From Linyphia triangularis (taxonomy: Eukaryota; Arthropoda; Arachnida; Araneae; Linyphiidae): DNA of 64,000 bases. Under the pieces are notes generated by a model. That model was not told where the DNA came from and searched no databases. It saw only the letters and a program-made list of their open reading frames with translations. Positions within the stretch are counted from its first letter, which is position 1. Each line of letters begins with the position of its first letter. Both the position numbers and the translations under genes were made by a program. The stretch spans positions 39,511,365 through 39,575,364 of the forward strand of contig OZ021722.1 of NCBI GenBank assembly GCA_963978545.1, in the 5' to 3' direction. Of the stretch, positions 11,659-23,708 are shown piece by piece.

Positions 11659-12252
11659 ATGGCTGCTTCGTCGTGTCCAATATTACAGGAATTTGCAAAG
11701 ATCTTCCTAGATCCTAATACCAGGGTTTCAAGCTTCACTGAAGCAGTATCAAACATTCTTGTTCCTATTTGTGGTGGTGACAGGGCAAGAACTTTAAATA
11801 CTTTGCGTTATAAGCAATTTTCCAAATCAACAACTAGTAGCGAGTTAAATCTGTCAAAGCTACCACCGACCCAAGAAGCTGCTACGCACCATGTTTTTCG
11901 CACATACCATCAAGTAAAGACATGGATGGGCCAAATGAAAAATCCTTTGGTCTGGGGGTGGAAGAAGGACAGTAAATGACTTCTTCCTATTAGAACCACC
12001 AGGGATTCAGCTCCTCAATCAATTCTGACCTACATTTTCTGCCAGTGCAATATAGGATGCACTAAGGCCTGCTGTTGTAGAAAGGCCGGTCTCAAGTGCT
12101 CCATAATATGTAAAAACTGTCATGGGCAAACCTGTGACAATATAGCGAATATCATAATTGAAGACGACCCAACAGAACTCTTAATTGAAGAAGTAGGGGA
12201 GGAACTAGCCGAGCCTTCGTGGCTAAACGAAAAACAATTTAGGAAGTTATAA
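11659..12252 (+). pseudogene. CXC-like cysteine-cluster gene of the foldback element, one in-frame TGA
   Basis: One plus-strand frame runs from the first ATG after a stop to TAA at 12250-12252, about 197 codons, broken only by TGA at 11977-11979. Residues ~70-103 read LPPTQEAATHHVFRTYHQV then MKNPLVWGW; after the TGA a cysteine cluster follows: CQCNIGCTKACCCRKAGLKC and CKNCHGQTCDN, then an acidic tail (ELLIEEVGEEL). An LPPT...R.Y.QV...WGW segment followed by a tesmin/CXC-like cluster is a pattern I recall from multi-copy uncharacterised arthropod and cnidarian proteins; the zinc-binding role is inferred. It lies between the inverted arms, so it is the element's only visible gene or its cargo. 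Upstream exons may be missing. The TGA may be a true nonsense mutation or mark an older pseudogene. Confidence 0.6.
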
Positions 12253-12281
12253 GTTTTCTAAATTGTAAGTTTTATTGATTT

Positions 12282-12441
<160 letters not shown>

Positions 12442-12539
12442 TTTTATAATATTTATATTTTTTGATTTATAATACTATTATTTTAATACCTATATTGTTT
12501 TATTTTTTATCAAAATTGTCAGGCTTTGCAGTAAGATAC

Positions 12540-13844
12540 TGTTTTTAATATTAGATCTGACCAGTAGCTCTTTTGTTATTAGTCCTATAAAATAACTTTG
12601 TAAATAAAACGTAGCAAATTTAGGGTTCTACAACTTTTGTGATATACTTTTATGGATATCATCTAAAAACTCGACAAGAATCTTAAAATGGATTTTTACG
12701 AAAGAGTTTTTGCTTTGATGCTTTTCATACAATTTGTTTTTCATACAATAGTTCAACAAAACAAACTTTGCACAAACATAATTTATAGAAAATTTAATAC
12801 CCTACAACCTAAAATATAATTTTTTCCCTATAAAATACATTGGAAAAAGGATATGATCGGTATACTGAAAAAAATCCAAAATTTCAGAATTCAAAAGGTT
12901 TTTGGTGCACCATGGCGAAAATGGTAAATTGATATTACCGTTATTGTATATAGATATATATTCATTAATTAATATATTTCCACGTTTTATTTTACATTAT
13001 CATTAGTATTATAGATATACTGTTTTATTTTTTTTATTAAAATTGTCAGACTATGCAATCAGAAGTTATTTTTATACCCCTACCTATACATAAAATATTA
13101 TAGGTTATCATCTCGTAAACTTTCAAAGAAGAGTAGCTCTTTAATTATTAGTCCAAGATAGTAACTTTTTGTATAAAACTTATAGTAAATTTATACATCT
13201 ACAACTTTTGTATAATATATTTTTCCCTACGACTTATTGTCATGAAGATATAATTGAAAAACTCGGCAAAAAACTAAAGAAAGCAGCATGTTTACGAAAA
13301 AGTTTTTATTTTGATGCTACGTAACTCTTTACATAATAGCTTTACAAAAGTAAATTGTGCACAAAAGTTGTAGAAAATTTAATATTCTGCAACTTTTAGA
13401 TTGAATGTTTGTTTTTAAAATGCATTGCGAAAGAGTTATGATCTATAAACTGAAAAACCTATTTTTTTTGGTGCACCACTGAAAATACACAAAGAAGAGT
13501 AACTCCTTTGTTATTAGTCGTAGAAAATAAGTTAATGTATAAAACTTGTAGGAAATTTATTGTTCTATAACTTTTATTCACAAACTTTTTCTCTAAGACG
13601 TACCATTATGGAGATATAATCAAAAAACTTGACACAAATCTTAAAAAAGTAGCATTTTTACGAAAAAGTTTGGACTTTGATGCGACATAACTATTTACAT
13701 ATTAAGTCTATAAAAAAACTTTGTATACAAAAGTTGTAGCAAATTTAATTTTCTACAACTTTTGAATAAAATGTTTGTTTCTAAGATGCATTGACAAAGA
13801 GTTATGAAGTATAAACTGAAAAACGGCTCAGAGTTTGGTGCACC
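12540..13844 (-). repeat. right-arm tandem units (x3)
   Basis: Boundary palindromes GGTGCACC at 12904, 13470 and 13837. The outer two are 367 bases apart, mirroring the left arm; the inner unit is separated from them by about 175 bases that match 11090-11255 of the left arm. The arms are therefore unequal by one unit. Confidence 0.75.
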
Positions 13845-14029
13845 ACGGAGAACGCACAAGGGTTAGGAGGTCGAAAACTTGGTTTATAAACCACGAGACC
13901 AACCTTTATTACATATTAAAAAATCAGAACTACATAACCTTTTGCAAGGTAAGACCCCTTTTTCAGTCTCTATTCCCCGGACTAGATATAGCATCAGATA
14001 ATCGAAGATTTCAAATGATATTTCAGAAT

Positions 14030-14108
14030 AAATAAAGATGATCATGCTGAATATAAAGTGGTAAATTTCAACCGAAGGACTGAAATTCCGACCGGAAGTA
14101 CGTTCATG
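14030..14108 (+). repeat. flanking direct repeat, right copy
   Basis: Partner of 10125-10205; shared blocks include TTTCA(A/C)CCG, AATTCCGA and GGAAGT. It is diverged, so it is not a fresh target duplication. Confidence 0.5.
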
Positions 14109-14123
14109 CACACTGAATTCTTT

Positions 14124-15283
14124 CATTGCAATTTAGATACGACCAAAATATAAATGTAACTAAGTGACATTATCTCAAACATGGGTTACGACATTATTTT
14201 CAAGGAGGGTGCAGATCACACACAAATTGGTGCAAGGTGGTTCATTTTTGTTCAAATCCTAATTTTTTAAGGGGATTTCCTAATAAAATGTTAAAAAATA
14301 GTTATATAACGAATTTCTGTTCCATAAAATATATAAAATCTCTTTCAAACTACAGTTTTCCACAGTATAATACCACATTTCTTCAGTTTACATTTCATTT
14401 TCAAATCCCAGGGAGGTGCAAGAGCAGTCCCTTGCACTACTAACGCAGTGCTCACTCAAGTTTACCCTCAGAATCTAAGCAGTTCTGAATGCTTTTGTAC
14501 TCCTATATTGATGGTAGAATTCAAAGAGAACTTTTTAAATGAAGAGCATGAAATTGTGGGCTGAGGTCTTTTCCGTTGAGCCCCGTCGAACATATACTTT
14601 ATCAGCTACGAAATTGTTATAAAAATGAACTATATATAGTTTCAAGATTAGTAAATGCGTTTAAATTCAACAATTACTGACTTGGAAAAAAATTTAAAGC
14701 ACATTTTTTTATAAACATTGCATTACACATAAAGAGACCATTAGAAAAATAATTTTTTTATTACTCATGTATGGCATTCTACCTTGCAAAAACACTTGAG
14801 ATTGCTGTTCATATTGTTTCTCCTGCAATTACAAAGTTCTTGACAGTCCTTTTTGCATTTGCATACTAAAAAGTCATTTATCGGGAAGCGCACTTTGTTT
14901 GGTTGGTAATTGACGCCAGTTGCCTTCTACGAAGTTTATCATAACGATAATCATGGATCGCAAATATCATCGAGTACCAATCATCCACACTCTTGCAATG
15001 AAGGTAAAACTAAGTAACTGATGACTTGAATATTTCACAAAATAAATTTTAATGTTTTTATCTAAAAGATGTTAAAAAAATCGAAATTGACATTTAATAG
15101 AATTTTGTCTCTTAATTTGCAAAAATAAACTGTCTAAAATGCTATTAAATATCTGGAAGTATGACCAATAAAAAACTTAAAATTTTCAGCATCCCCTTGA
15201 AAATAACCCTGCCTTAACCCATGTTTGAAGGATGTCACCTAGTTAAATTTATATTTTGATCACATCTGAATTGCATTGAAAAA
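14124..15283. mobile_element. 1.16-kb element with ~90-bp terminal inverted repeats
   Basis: 14124-14212 (CATTGCAATTTAGATAC ... CAAACATGGGTTA) reappears inverted at 15188-15283. There is no transposase ORF between them, so it is non-autonomous. It almost abuts the foldback element. No clear target duplication is seen. Confidence 0.6.
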
Positions 15284-15655
15284 AATATAATGACATATTC
15301 TATCAATGTGCCAATTTACGAACTTGTTTCACGAAATGGTAGTTTTTTTCCCTCTAGCCTCTCTATCAACAGTGTAGTTTTGCAGACGAGGATTGCTTGG
15401 ATTTAAAATTCAAAATAGATTTTTGCTAATGTGGACACTTGATCCTTTGCAACTTGCAGAGAATATCAGAACTTTTAGGGTTTAATTAATATTCAAATTT
15501 TAGGTTGCAAAAAATTAGGCATTTATTAAATCAATTCTATAATATACAGATATAATTTATTATTAAAGTTATTTCTGCAATCTGAACTGACATTAAACCG
15601 TTTCAAAGTCTTCCATAAATCAATTGTCACCCGACAAAGCTGTCATTCTGAATTG

Positions 15656-15789
15656 GCACAATCTCCGTTTCATTTGGCATCAACTCGTATTATTTATTTA
15701 TGAAAATATTTGGTAATATTCCAGCGAAATCATATGATCTCTTCTTTTATATGAAATTACGACTGTGAGCCAAATGAAACGATAACAGT
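15656..15789. mobile_element. ~134-bp MITE with ~20-bp inverted ends
   Basis: CGTTTCATTTGGC near 15666 is inverted at GCCAAATGAAACG (15769-15781), with partly matching outer bases (CACAATCT against CACTGTTAT). No ORF. Superfamily undetermined. Confidence 0.5.
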
Positions 15790-17664
15790 GCATTGAATTT
15801 ATTTTAGAATAAATATGAAATATGTTCTATATATTTCTGGGAAACAAAGTTAAAGGCCAAAGAATTCTCAAATCAAGTACTTTTAATAAAACTATTTTTC
15901 CACTTGATTTTTAACTTCTTAAATTATTTCATTGTAATGCAATGTCAAATTTTATTGCGTTTCGATGAAATTTAGCCAGATTTATATAAGTGATTTAATG
16001 GCGTGTTTTGGTTTTTTCACTAACGTAGGGGAAAACTTATACAAAAACTATGTTTTTCCGTGGTCAACAATAATAGACAAAACCATAAATTTCACAGACG
16101 CGTACTATTTGTCGAATGAAAGGTTTGTCAAGTAAATATACGAAAGAAAGTGAATTTTCTATTCCGTACGCTTAAAATATAAATGTCACAGAAATGAGGC
16201 ATATATCAGTTTGCAGGGATATATAAATTTAGTAAGATAACATAAAATTCAATCAGAAGAGTGTTCTCAGAGTGATTATGGAAATAAAGATATGGAATTG
16301 TGAGTTGGACATTCGGTGACAAATTTTCACACCAAGCACAAAGTTTTTCATCAAACTCCCCAACTTGGGACAATTTTTGTTTAAAAAAAAAAAAAATTGG
16401 TCAAGGTTTTGTTATCATTTGTTGGCAATCTTAACGGGGATGATTTCATTAAAAAATAGCAGCATTGTATATGCTTGGCACCTGGAACTACTGTACAGCA
16501 ATGAAAACGCGTCACGGACTTTTTGTATCAAAGTGACTGTCACAATTCAAGCTGTTTTAAATTAAAATACCTATAATTCCATAGAAGATTTCACTCTCTC
16601 AAATTTAGCTTATATTCAGCTAATGTATGTACATCAGTGGCGGCTCGTGGGGTAGCAAGTACAGCATCTAAATCATTAGTTTAAAATTCAAATTTACTAA
16701 TTGCTAGTCAACTTTGGTTATTTTACTAATTTTCTTAAATGTAGATTAGAATCGCACATGAAGATGGAATTTCTACGGTAAGTAAAAAATAAATAGCAAC
16801 CTATTGCGCAATGCACAATTGAGGAAAAAAAAAAACTCCCCTTCAAATCAACTAAATCTGATGATGGTCAAGCTAGTACAGCCAGAGAGTGAAAGTTCAA
16901 AATAGCTACACCGTTGCCATGGAAACAACCGCTAGTATGGAATGTCCCTCCACGCCTCATGAATTTCGCGACTTCGGATGTATTTGTAAATTCAATGTAC
17001 TGATTGGCTCGTGAGTGAATTGGGATGTGTGGGTGGGAGAGAATCGAGCATTTTTACGAATTTTTTCCCCAGCAAACGGAAATAGTTTCCGTGATAAGTT
17101 TACATAATGTGCTTTCTTGTTACTGCAATACTAAAACTTATAATTGAAACACTTTGAAACATGGAGCCCCTTTATAAGTAAGTTTAAATAATTTTTTTTC
17201 CCCCTATTTTCTTTCTCATATCATTTTATAAATATTGAAAGGAAACTTTGCGTTTAAGTAATTATGGTTAAAGAATTTGTATTGATGAGCAATTGTAGGA
17301 AGTGGGGGGGGGGGGGGAGTCACTGTTCCGGATGCGCTAAAATTTTTGACCACGGACAAAAACTGAGGAGTCACAGAATTTCAAAAGTTGTTTTATTCAA
17401 AAACTGAAATTTTCAGGAAAGGAAAAAGCAACAACTTACAACTCGCTGCAAATGTTAAGTACAGGTTTTTTTTTTTTAATGATTTTGCAGGTCTTTTTTT
17501 ACAATTTTATTCGACTGCAGTCACAAATATTACAGTTTTAGTTCATATATAAAATAAAAATAAATGTTTTGGACTTAACGAGTTTTCGAAATGAATGAGT
17601 GTTGGAACATGTTCCTGTACGCATATATTCTGTGAAAATAGAAACTCAAGCTACAAAAGACAAA
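15790..17664. other. no supported gene; one hAT-type end
   Basis: At 16635 the sequence CAGTGGCGGCTCGTGG repeats the hAT-type end seen at 43479, without a partner. The block 16850-17050 is richer in GC (CCGTTGCCATGG, CCTCCACGCC) but no reading frame is convincing. Confidence 0.4.
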
Positions 17665-17936
17665 AGTGCTACAATATTCATTTATTATCCCAAAAACCAC
17701 ACTAGGCCTTTGCAAAAGAAGTCACAAGAAAATTATGCTTCTGTCTTTAGAAGTTCCTTCCACACATTTAAATAGTAATTAATCTTTTAAAAAGTGTTTA
17801 AACTCCCAAAATATTTTCCTTTTCTAAGGATTTCCTTCACCAGCATTTTCCACAGATATGCGTTTCAAGCTGTTGTCTTCTCTATGCAAACAAACGTCTT
17901 GATCACTGAAACATTTTTGAGAAACTCGAGGTTTAG
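17665..17936 (-). CDS. candidate host terminal exon next to the BEL insertion
   Basis: On the minus strand a frame opens after the acceptor-like GATATGCAG (AG at 17938-17937) and reads KPRVSQKCFSDQDVCLHRED and on to TAG at 17826-17824, about 37 codons. An AATAAA signal follows at 17686-17681. It ends beside the BEL 3' LTR; across the element, at about 24190-24160, lies a T-rich tract (minus sense) that would be the polypyrimidine tract of the uninterrupted locus. With an optional donor at 24188 (AACTTAG then GT) the phase also fits, but that upstream exon has no convincing start. No homology recognised. Confidence 0.3.
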
Positions 17937-17943
17937 CTGCATA

Positions 17944-17948
17944 TCTTA
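17944..17948. other. BEL target site duplication, left
   Basis: TCTTA, identical to TCTTA at 24138-24142 on the other side of the element. Five bases is the usual length for BEL/Pao. Confidence 0.85.
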
Positions 17949-18204
17949 TGTTCTTAATCGTAAATAAATTGTTAAATAATCCAGGATGATGTTGTGTGTC
18001 GTATGGGTTCAACGGTACCAAACACGTAAAAATGAAACATATATTTATTATTGGGTAACACCGTAAAGAACGGAGCGCCTAGACGCGCGTCCGATCTATT
18101 TTAATTACGTATACAGAGAGAGAGTTACATGGGAGGGGAAGGGGTTTTATCTTCTTCCCACGCATGCGCGCAGGCAGCAGAACACTTATTCGTAATTCCC
18201 AACA
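17949..18204 (-). repeat. 3' LTR of the BEL element (256 bp)
   Basis: In element sense it starts TGTTGGGAATTACG and ends TTAAGAACA (TG...CA). It contains an AATAAA in element sense near 18045. It differs from the 5' LTR by one GA repeat unit and one C/T. Confidence 0.95.
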
Positions 18205-18220
18205 TACTCCCACCTTTGGA
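18205..18220 (-). promoter_or_regulatory. candidate polypurine tract
   Basis: AAAGGTGGGAGTA in element sense sits directly before the 3' LTR, where plus-strand priming would start. Confidence 0.6.
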
Positions 18221-18402
18221 GTTTTTTCCAAATACAAAACTACAAATTACACATGATACAAACTTAAATCAAATATTAATACAGTAAACCAATATAGAAT
18301 TTACAAACAAAACATTCTTAACTACAATTAAGATATTAATATAAGAAACACAGATACACTTTACAGACGGCAGGGGTTTAGAAATTCGGCCACTTCTAGT
18401 TT

Positions 18403-19199
18403 TCAAAATGTTGTTACTAAATAAAGGTTCATATTGTTATCATGAATAGGACTGTCCAGTTCTAGTCTATACAGTCTTTGGACGGGCCTCAACAGTTCAG
18501 TAGATTCTGTTTTGATTCGAGCAAGCCTCGTATGGCCGTCTTTGCCTGGCATTAATTGCAACACTCGAGCCAAATTCCAATAGATACGTTTTCTGTTCGT
18601 ATCTTCTAATAAAACAATATCACCGACAGAAATTGGGTTTTTAATTTGTTTTTTAAGAGATTGTTGACACAACTGTCCTAAATACTCGGATCGAAATCTT
18701 GATCGAAGTAATTCACGTATTTTTTGTAGATGTTTTGAACGCTTACTTAATTGAGCGTGATCCACTTCATCAATGTCTGGGACACCTGACGTTGTTAATT
18801 CATGCAAAAACATGGATGGCGTCAAAGGAGAAACTGTGTCAATATCTTCGGACACATAAGTTAGAGGTCTGGTGTTTATAACTCGCTCACAATCACACAA
18901 AATAGTAAGCAACTCTTCATAATTAAGTGATGCACGTCCCAATATTTTTCTTAATATTTGCTTAACCATTCTGACAAGTCGCTCCCACCATCCGCCCCAC
19001 CAAGCAGCGGAAGGAGGGTTAAACTTCCATTGAATTTTATGCTCTATCGCTTGTGAACTAACATGATTCCAATCAATGGCGTTCAAAACTCTACTAGCAC
19101 CTAAAAAATTCGAACCGTTATCGGAATATACTATTTTCGGACGGCCACGACGAGCGATGAAACGTCTTAGTGATTGTAGGAATGCTTCAGTAGACAAAA
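18403..19199 (-). pseudogene. BEL integrase core and C-terminal domain, frameshifted
   Basis: Continues the integrase one frame over, from LSTEAFLQSLRRFIARRGRP. It has the second catalytic Asp in YSDNGSNF (near 19121), the Glu in GGWWERL (near 18983), and the C-terminal RPVQRLYRLEL region typical of BEL/Pao. The frame is otherwise intact to its natural stop at 18403. The single lost base is in a homopolymer, so a sequencing or assembly error is possible. Confidence 0.9.
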
Positions 19200-19445
19200 A
19201 GTAACCAACTCAAGATGAATCGCGCGATATACTGCACAGGTGTATAGAACAATATATGCCTTTTGTCCGCCTTTAAGGTAAAGAGGACCAGCCAAGTCGA
19301 CTCCTACAATTTCGAAAATTGCTGCATCGCGCACTCTGTCCGCAGGTAAAACTCCAGGTTGAGCCTCACCTCGGTCACTTGTAAAACGCTGACACTTAAC
19401 ACATTTTTTGATACAACCACGAATTGTTTTACGAGCTTTCAAGAT
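19167..19445 (-). pseudogene. BEL integrase, zinc-binding and first catalytic part
   Basis: In frame with RT after the TGA: ILKARKTIRGCIKKCVKC supplies the Cys pair of the HHCC domain. GVDLAGPLYL holds the first catalytic Asp near 19298. Around 19200 the frame leaves the family pattern after HLELVT because one T seems lost from a T run; it then reads 12 unrelated residues to a stop at 19167. Confidence 0.85.
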
Positions 19446-21542
19446 TCAAAAATTTTTGCGTAAATTTGACATTAACATAGAAGTGCCTGCATGCATATAA
19501 TCGTTATGTACACCAATAATCAGCAATTTCACAACGGGGTGCTTTGAAGGCAAAACAATAGGATACTTAAAATCCCGTGTATCTTCTCTAAATATAATAT
19601 TAGTTTTAGCTCTCAACAATCCATCATCGTCTAACACTGGTTTGAGATTTTTTAGTTTAGGATCAGAGCAACCCGTGAATGACTCTTGCTGAATGAGTTT
19701 AAACAAATATTGTTCTCCTCTATCTATTTCATTCAAAGACAAATATTTCTCACAGTTATTATTAATTTTCTTTGACTTATCATAAAACCTTAAAATCCAT
19801 GCAATCATTCTTACTATCTTTTTATAAGAAGAAAAATATTTATAATACCAATTTAAATCATCCACAGATTTGGTCAAATTCGTAACAACTGTTTTACGCA
19901 TTTCTGAATTAACTAAGCATTCATCTGGGTTTTCATTTGATTTAGGCCAATTTTCCTCACTTAGAAGAAGCCAATCTGGTCCCTCCCACCAACGCCGTTC
20001 GATTAATTGTTCCACTGAACAACCCCTGGATGCTAAATCCGCCGGATTGGCTATTCCCGGAACATGTTTCCATGCCAAAGGAGAAGTTAAAGATTGGATT
20101 TCTTTAACCCGATTTTGGACAAAAATTCCCCAATTTAAATTACGTTTAATCCAACTTAGAGCCGTGGAGGAATCAGTCCAACAGTGGATTGCTATCTCTG
20201 AAAGATGGAGATCACTTAAAATCGAATTTAAAAGCCTAGCTCCTATGGAACAAGCCAAAAGTTCCGAACGAGGAATAGTGGTTGGTTTTAGAGGGGCAAC
20301 TCTACTACGTGCACTTAATAAATTAACCTTAACCTGTTCATTTAATTCAATGCGCAAAAATATGCAACAACCATATGCTAATTGACTTGCATCGCAAAAT
20401 AAGTGACAACTTAATAATTGATTACCCGGTTCAATATTCAACCACCTGGGTATCCGTATATTCGTAAGCAAATGCAACTGAGCAAGCCATGTCTTAAATT
20501 TTTTAGCTAAATTCTCGGGGATTACATCATCCCATTTAAGCTTTAACTCCCAGGTTTTTTGTAGAATAATTTTTGGTAATAATAATACGGGTGCGGTAAA
20601 TCCTATTACGTCAAAAACTTGATGAGCTTTAGACAATACAACTCGTTTCGTAATTTGCTCGTGTATCTCGGATACTGGGTCAATTTTGCAAGAAAGAGTA
20701 TCTTTATCGGTATCCCATAACATACCTAAAACAGTGACCTCATCTTCATGTGCTGACTGCTCCAACACCTTAAGAGGAACATTGGATTGCCACCCTCGTA
20801 AATTGAAATGTCCTTTAGACATAATTATTTGGGACTCTTTAATAAATTTATCCATATCCACCTCAGAGTTAAGACTCGTCAAACAATTATCCACGTAAAA
20901 AGAGGGTCTTAAAATTTCAGCCGATTCTCTTAAATCATCGGAAACCGTATTCAAATGATAGCGTAAAGTGGCTGCCAATAGAAATGAACTGGAGGTTAAA
21001 CCGAACGCTACACGTTTATGTCGATATGTTACCAGTTGGTCAAAATTGTCTTTCTCCCACCATAGGAATCGTAAAAAATCTCTATCGCTCTCTTGAATTC
21101 CGATCATACAAAAAGCTCGTTGTATATCACTAGAGACTGCACATTTATATTCTCTAAATCTATTAAGAATAGAAGGAATTTGGGAAATCAAATTTGGACC
21201 CGTAGCTAAACAATCATTCAGTGACAAAGAATTAATTGTTTTAGCAGAAGCATTAAAAACTGGTCTAACTTTCGTAGTGGCATTATCCTTAAAAATCGGT
21301 CTGTGAGGTAAATAATGTTTCCCACTTAAATTTGCATCTAAATGTTGATCAGTCACTTGTTCAATAATACCAAGAGATAACCATTCCTCAAAAACATCAC
21401 CGTAATACTTCATTTTATTTGAAGCAATTAATTTCCTTTTGGTGGCTATCGCAATTTTTTTTGCCAAGAGAAAATTTGTTTCTAACTGTTTCTGATCATG
21501 AACCCATGGTAACGCTACCTCATATCTACCTAATTTATCAAT
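19446..21542 (-). pseudogene. BEL reverse transcriptase-RNase H part of pol
   Basis: Same frame as Gag-protease, beginning IDKLGRYEVALPW after the TGA. RT motifs: RPVFNASAK, SSDIQRAF (first catalytic Asp near 21127), VAFGLTSSSF, and SFYVDNCL (20897-20886), where the second Asp of the usual YVDD is Asn. RNase H motifs: LFCDASQLAYG, RSELLAC, CWTDSSTALSW, and HVPGIANPADLASRG. The end holds the His pair of the integrase zinc domain (HNDYMHAG). TGA at 19448-19446 replaces what is normally Trp in the FWIL-type motif. Lack of an own start codon means it depends on the upstream frame, so this copy should give no RT. Confidence 0.9.
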
Positions 21543-23708
21543 TCATAAACTGCGTAAAAAATATTTCTCAGTCTCCTGAGAAAGTTGAATCTCATCCTCC
21601 AAGATGGGATCACAAATTCCCAAAGAATCGAGGCGCCACAAATCAGTCAACAAACTATCTTTCGTTAAAAGATTCACTACATGAGATGCAATATTCGTTT
21701 GTATAACACTCTCGTGAGTAATGACTGTATTTTGATGATCGCCCTCATTAATATTCGGTTTGGTGCCCATATTTCCAAAACATCCCATTAAAGTCCATCC
21801 AAGTTTACTGTGTATTGCGATGGGGCCAGATGTTAAATTTATAACCTTACCAGTGAGTATTTTTGACAAGTAATCGGCGCCAATCAAAAGCTTAATGTCT
21901 GCTTTGGCTCCATCGTTTATTGCGAAATCTGAAATGGGAATATTTAATCTTTCGCATTCTTGCGCAATACTGAAAGAGGAAATGCGATTTATTTTTGAAC
22001 ATATCTGTGGCTGATTTAACACAGAAATAATACATTTATAAGATCTATCAATATTACTTATTTCAATATGAAAAGATTCGTATATTCTTTCACGTACTTC
22101 AATACCTCCAAACAGAGATTGTTGCAATGTTATCTGACTTTTAGATTTAAAATTTAAACTTTTAATTACATCATCACACAGGTATGAATGGTGCGCACCA
22201 GAATCCAAAATTGCACGTATTAAAATCTCTTCATTACCATTATGTAATCTAACAACTAAGGTTTGTAACAATACATCAGAGAATTGTGTTTCCTTATTTA
22301 ACGTAGTAATTGTAGAACGATCTGGTTCCAACGTAAGATTTTCCGTTTCTTTCACGGGCAAATCTGGGCATAACACTACAAAGTGTCTTTTTTTACAAAT
22401 AATGCATTTATGCTTAGAAAAACATTTATCCGAATGGTGAGATAACTTCAGACAAACAAAACAGGCGTTTTTTTTCCTTACAATATTCTTTTTCTCTACC
22501 AAAGACATGGCAGAAACTGTGTCACAATTCTCTGAAGCATGCGACTTTTCACAAAAAATACATTCAATTTTTCTAGATCTATGTGCATTAGAATCATACA
22601 TATTATTTTTTCCTGACGTACTTAATAACTCATGAACTACAGGATTATTTTTATTACGGGAGTTATCAACATTTCTATTATTTTGTTTCTTATAATTTAC
22701 ATAATTATTTTTATTAGAATTATTGTAGGGGGCAGTAAGAGGAGTGTTAAAAGATCTGGCCATTTGTATTCTAGCCTCACTTTCTACTTCAATTTTTAAG
22801 AAATCCATCAAAAGATCAAGATCAGATTTATTAGTATTAACATCAACCTTACCTCTGTTACGTTCCCAAGCTCTTATCACTTCACTAGGGAGAGCGGATT
22901 CTACTAAAGGATATAAAAACTCAGCGTAATTATTTTTTGTTACATTTAAAGCTTCCAGTGCTCGTAACTGAGTTTGCAATTTATCGTATAAAGTAGAAAT
23001 ATCCGTATTAGTGGTCTTATTCATCACAAGCTCCAGAATATCTCGTATGAACACCTGAATCAAAACTTTGTCTTGCCCGAACCTTTCTTTTAAATAAGTA
23101 ACTGCATATTCGTAATTCTCTCCACTTCCAGGAAAACTGGAAACGATTTCTCGCGGTTTGGAGTGCTCTTTTGTAGATTGTAGAAGAAATTGCAGCTTGT
23201 ATGCGGGATCAATCTGCGGATTTTCATGTATTTTTTGAAATTGAGCCCAGAATGTGATCCACTTCCTGGGGTCGCCATCAAACTTGGTTATCTCAAATTC
23301 CGGCAGCCGTTGTAGATGAGACGTAGGGGGTTGTCTGCTGGGGCCATTAGAAGGGCATTCGTTGGTCGTGATGGACAAGGTGGCCTGCTGGTTAACTTGC
23401 TGGAGAAGTAATTTCCTTTTTGTTCTCGCCGTAGACAGCTTTTCTCTGTACTCCTCTATGGCATCGTACTCCGTCTCGAATTGCACTTGATCCACTCCAG
23501 TGGTCTGCATCTCTGCTAAAACCGCTTCATCTGCTAGCCGCAGTTGTTCAGCTCTTTCCAATAGCACGTCCATGGAAATCTCCAGTTGCACTAGATCCGG
23601 TGGTTCGGTCACTAAAAGACCATCAAACTTGGTCAGCGCACGAGTAAAAGATCCTCTACTCGCCGCTCTTCTCTGCGTCATTCTCTGCTTCAGATTTTCA
23701 TGAGACAT
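21543..23708 (-). CDS. BEL Gag-protease part of gag-pol, ends at TGA
   Basis: The start chosen is ATG at 23708 (MSHENLKQRM); the frame is open further up to 23822 but those residues are leader-like. About the first 370 residues are Gag: a coiled N-terminus, then a retroviral-like capsid region. Three zinc knuckles follow at about residues 380-445 (CIFCEKSHASENC, CFVCLKLSHHSDKC, CIICKKRHFVVLC). The aspartic protease carries AILDSGAHHSYL (DSG at about 22206-22198) and LLIGADYL, then the conserved GWTLMG segment. The frame stops at TGA 21545-21543, but the next codons in frame read GRYEVALPW, the usual start of the BEL RT region. So this is an in-frame nonsense codon in a single polyprotein, unless the stop is read through. 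Confidence 0.9.
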   Translation of the reverse strand: MSHENLKQRMTQRRAASRGSFTRALTKFDGLLVTEPPDLVQLEISMDVLLERAEQLRLADEAVLAEMQTTGVDQVQFETEYDAIEEYREKLSTARTKRKLLLQQVNQQATLSITTNECPSNGPSRQPPTSHLQRLPEFEITKFDGDPRKWITFWAQFQKIHENPQIDPAYKLQFLLQSTKEHSKPREIVSSFPGSGENYEYAVTYLKERFGQDKVLIQVFIRDILELVMNKTTNTDISTLYDKLQTQLRALEALNVTKNNYAEFLYPLVESALPSEVIRAWERNRGKVDVNTNKSDLDLLMDFLKIEVESEARIQMARSFNTPLTAPYNNSNKNNYVNYKKQNNRNVDNSRNKNNPVVHELLSTSGKNNMYDSNAHRSRKIECIFCEKSHASENCDTVSAMSLVEKKNIVRKKNACFVCLKLSHHSDKCFSKHKCIICKKRHFVVLCPDLPVKETENLTLEPDRSTITTLNKETQFSDVLLQTLVVRLHNGNEEILIRAILDSGAHHSYLCDDVIKSLNFKSKSQITLQQSLFGGIEVRERIYESFHIEISNIDRSYKCIISVLNQPQICSKINRISSFSIAQECERLNIPISDFAINDGAKADIKLLIGADYLSKILTGKVINLTSGPIAIHSKLGWTLMGCFGNMGTKPNINEGDHQNTVITHESVIQTNIASHVVNLLTKDSLLTDLWRLDSLGICDPILEDEIQLSQETEKYFLRSL

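Noticed and set aside
11977..11979. Selenocysteine at the TGA of the CXC-like gene
   Set aside because: No SECIS-like hairpin was seen downstream, and a TA repeat follows the stop; nonsense mutation is simpler.
19870..20385. 171-codon plus-strand frame inside the BEL element
   Set aside because: Antisense shadow of the RT-RNase H frame.
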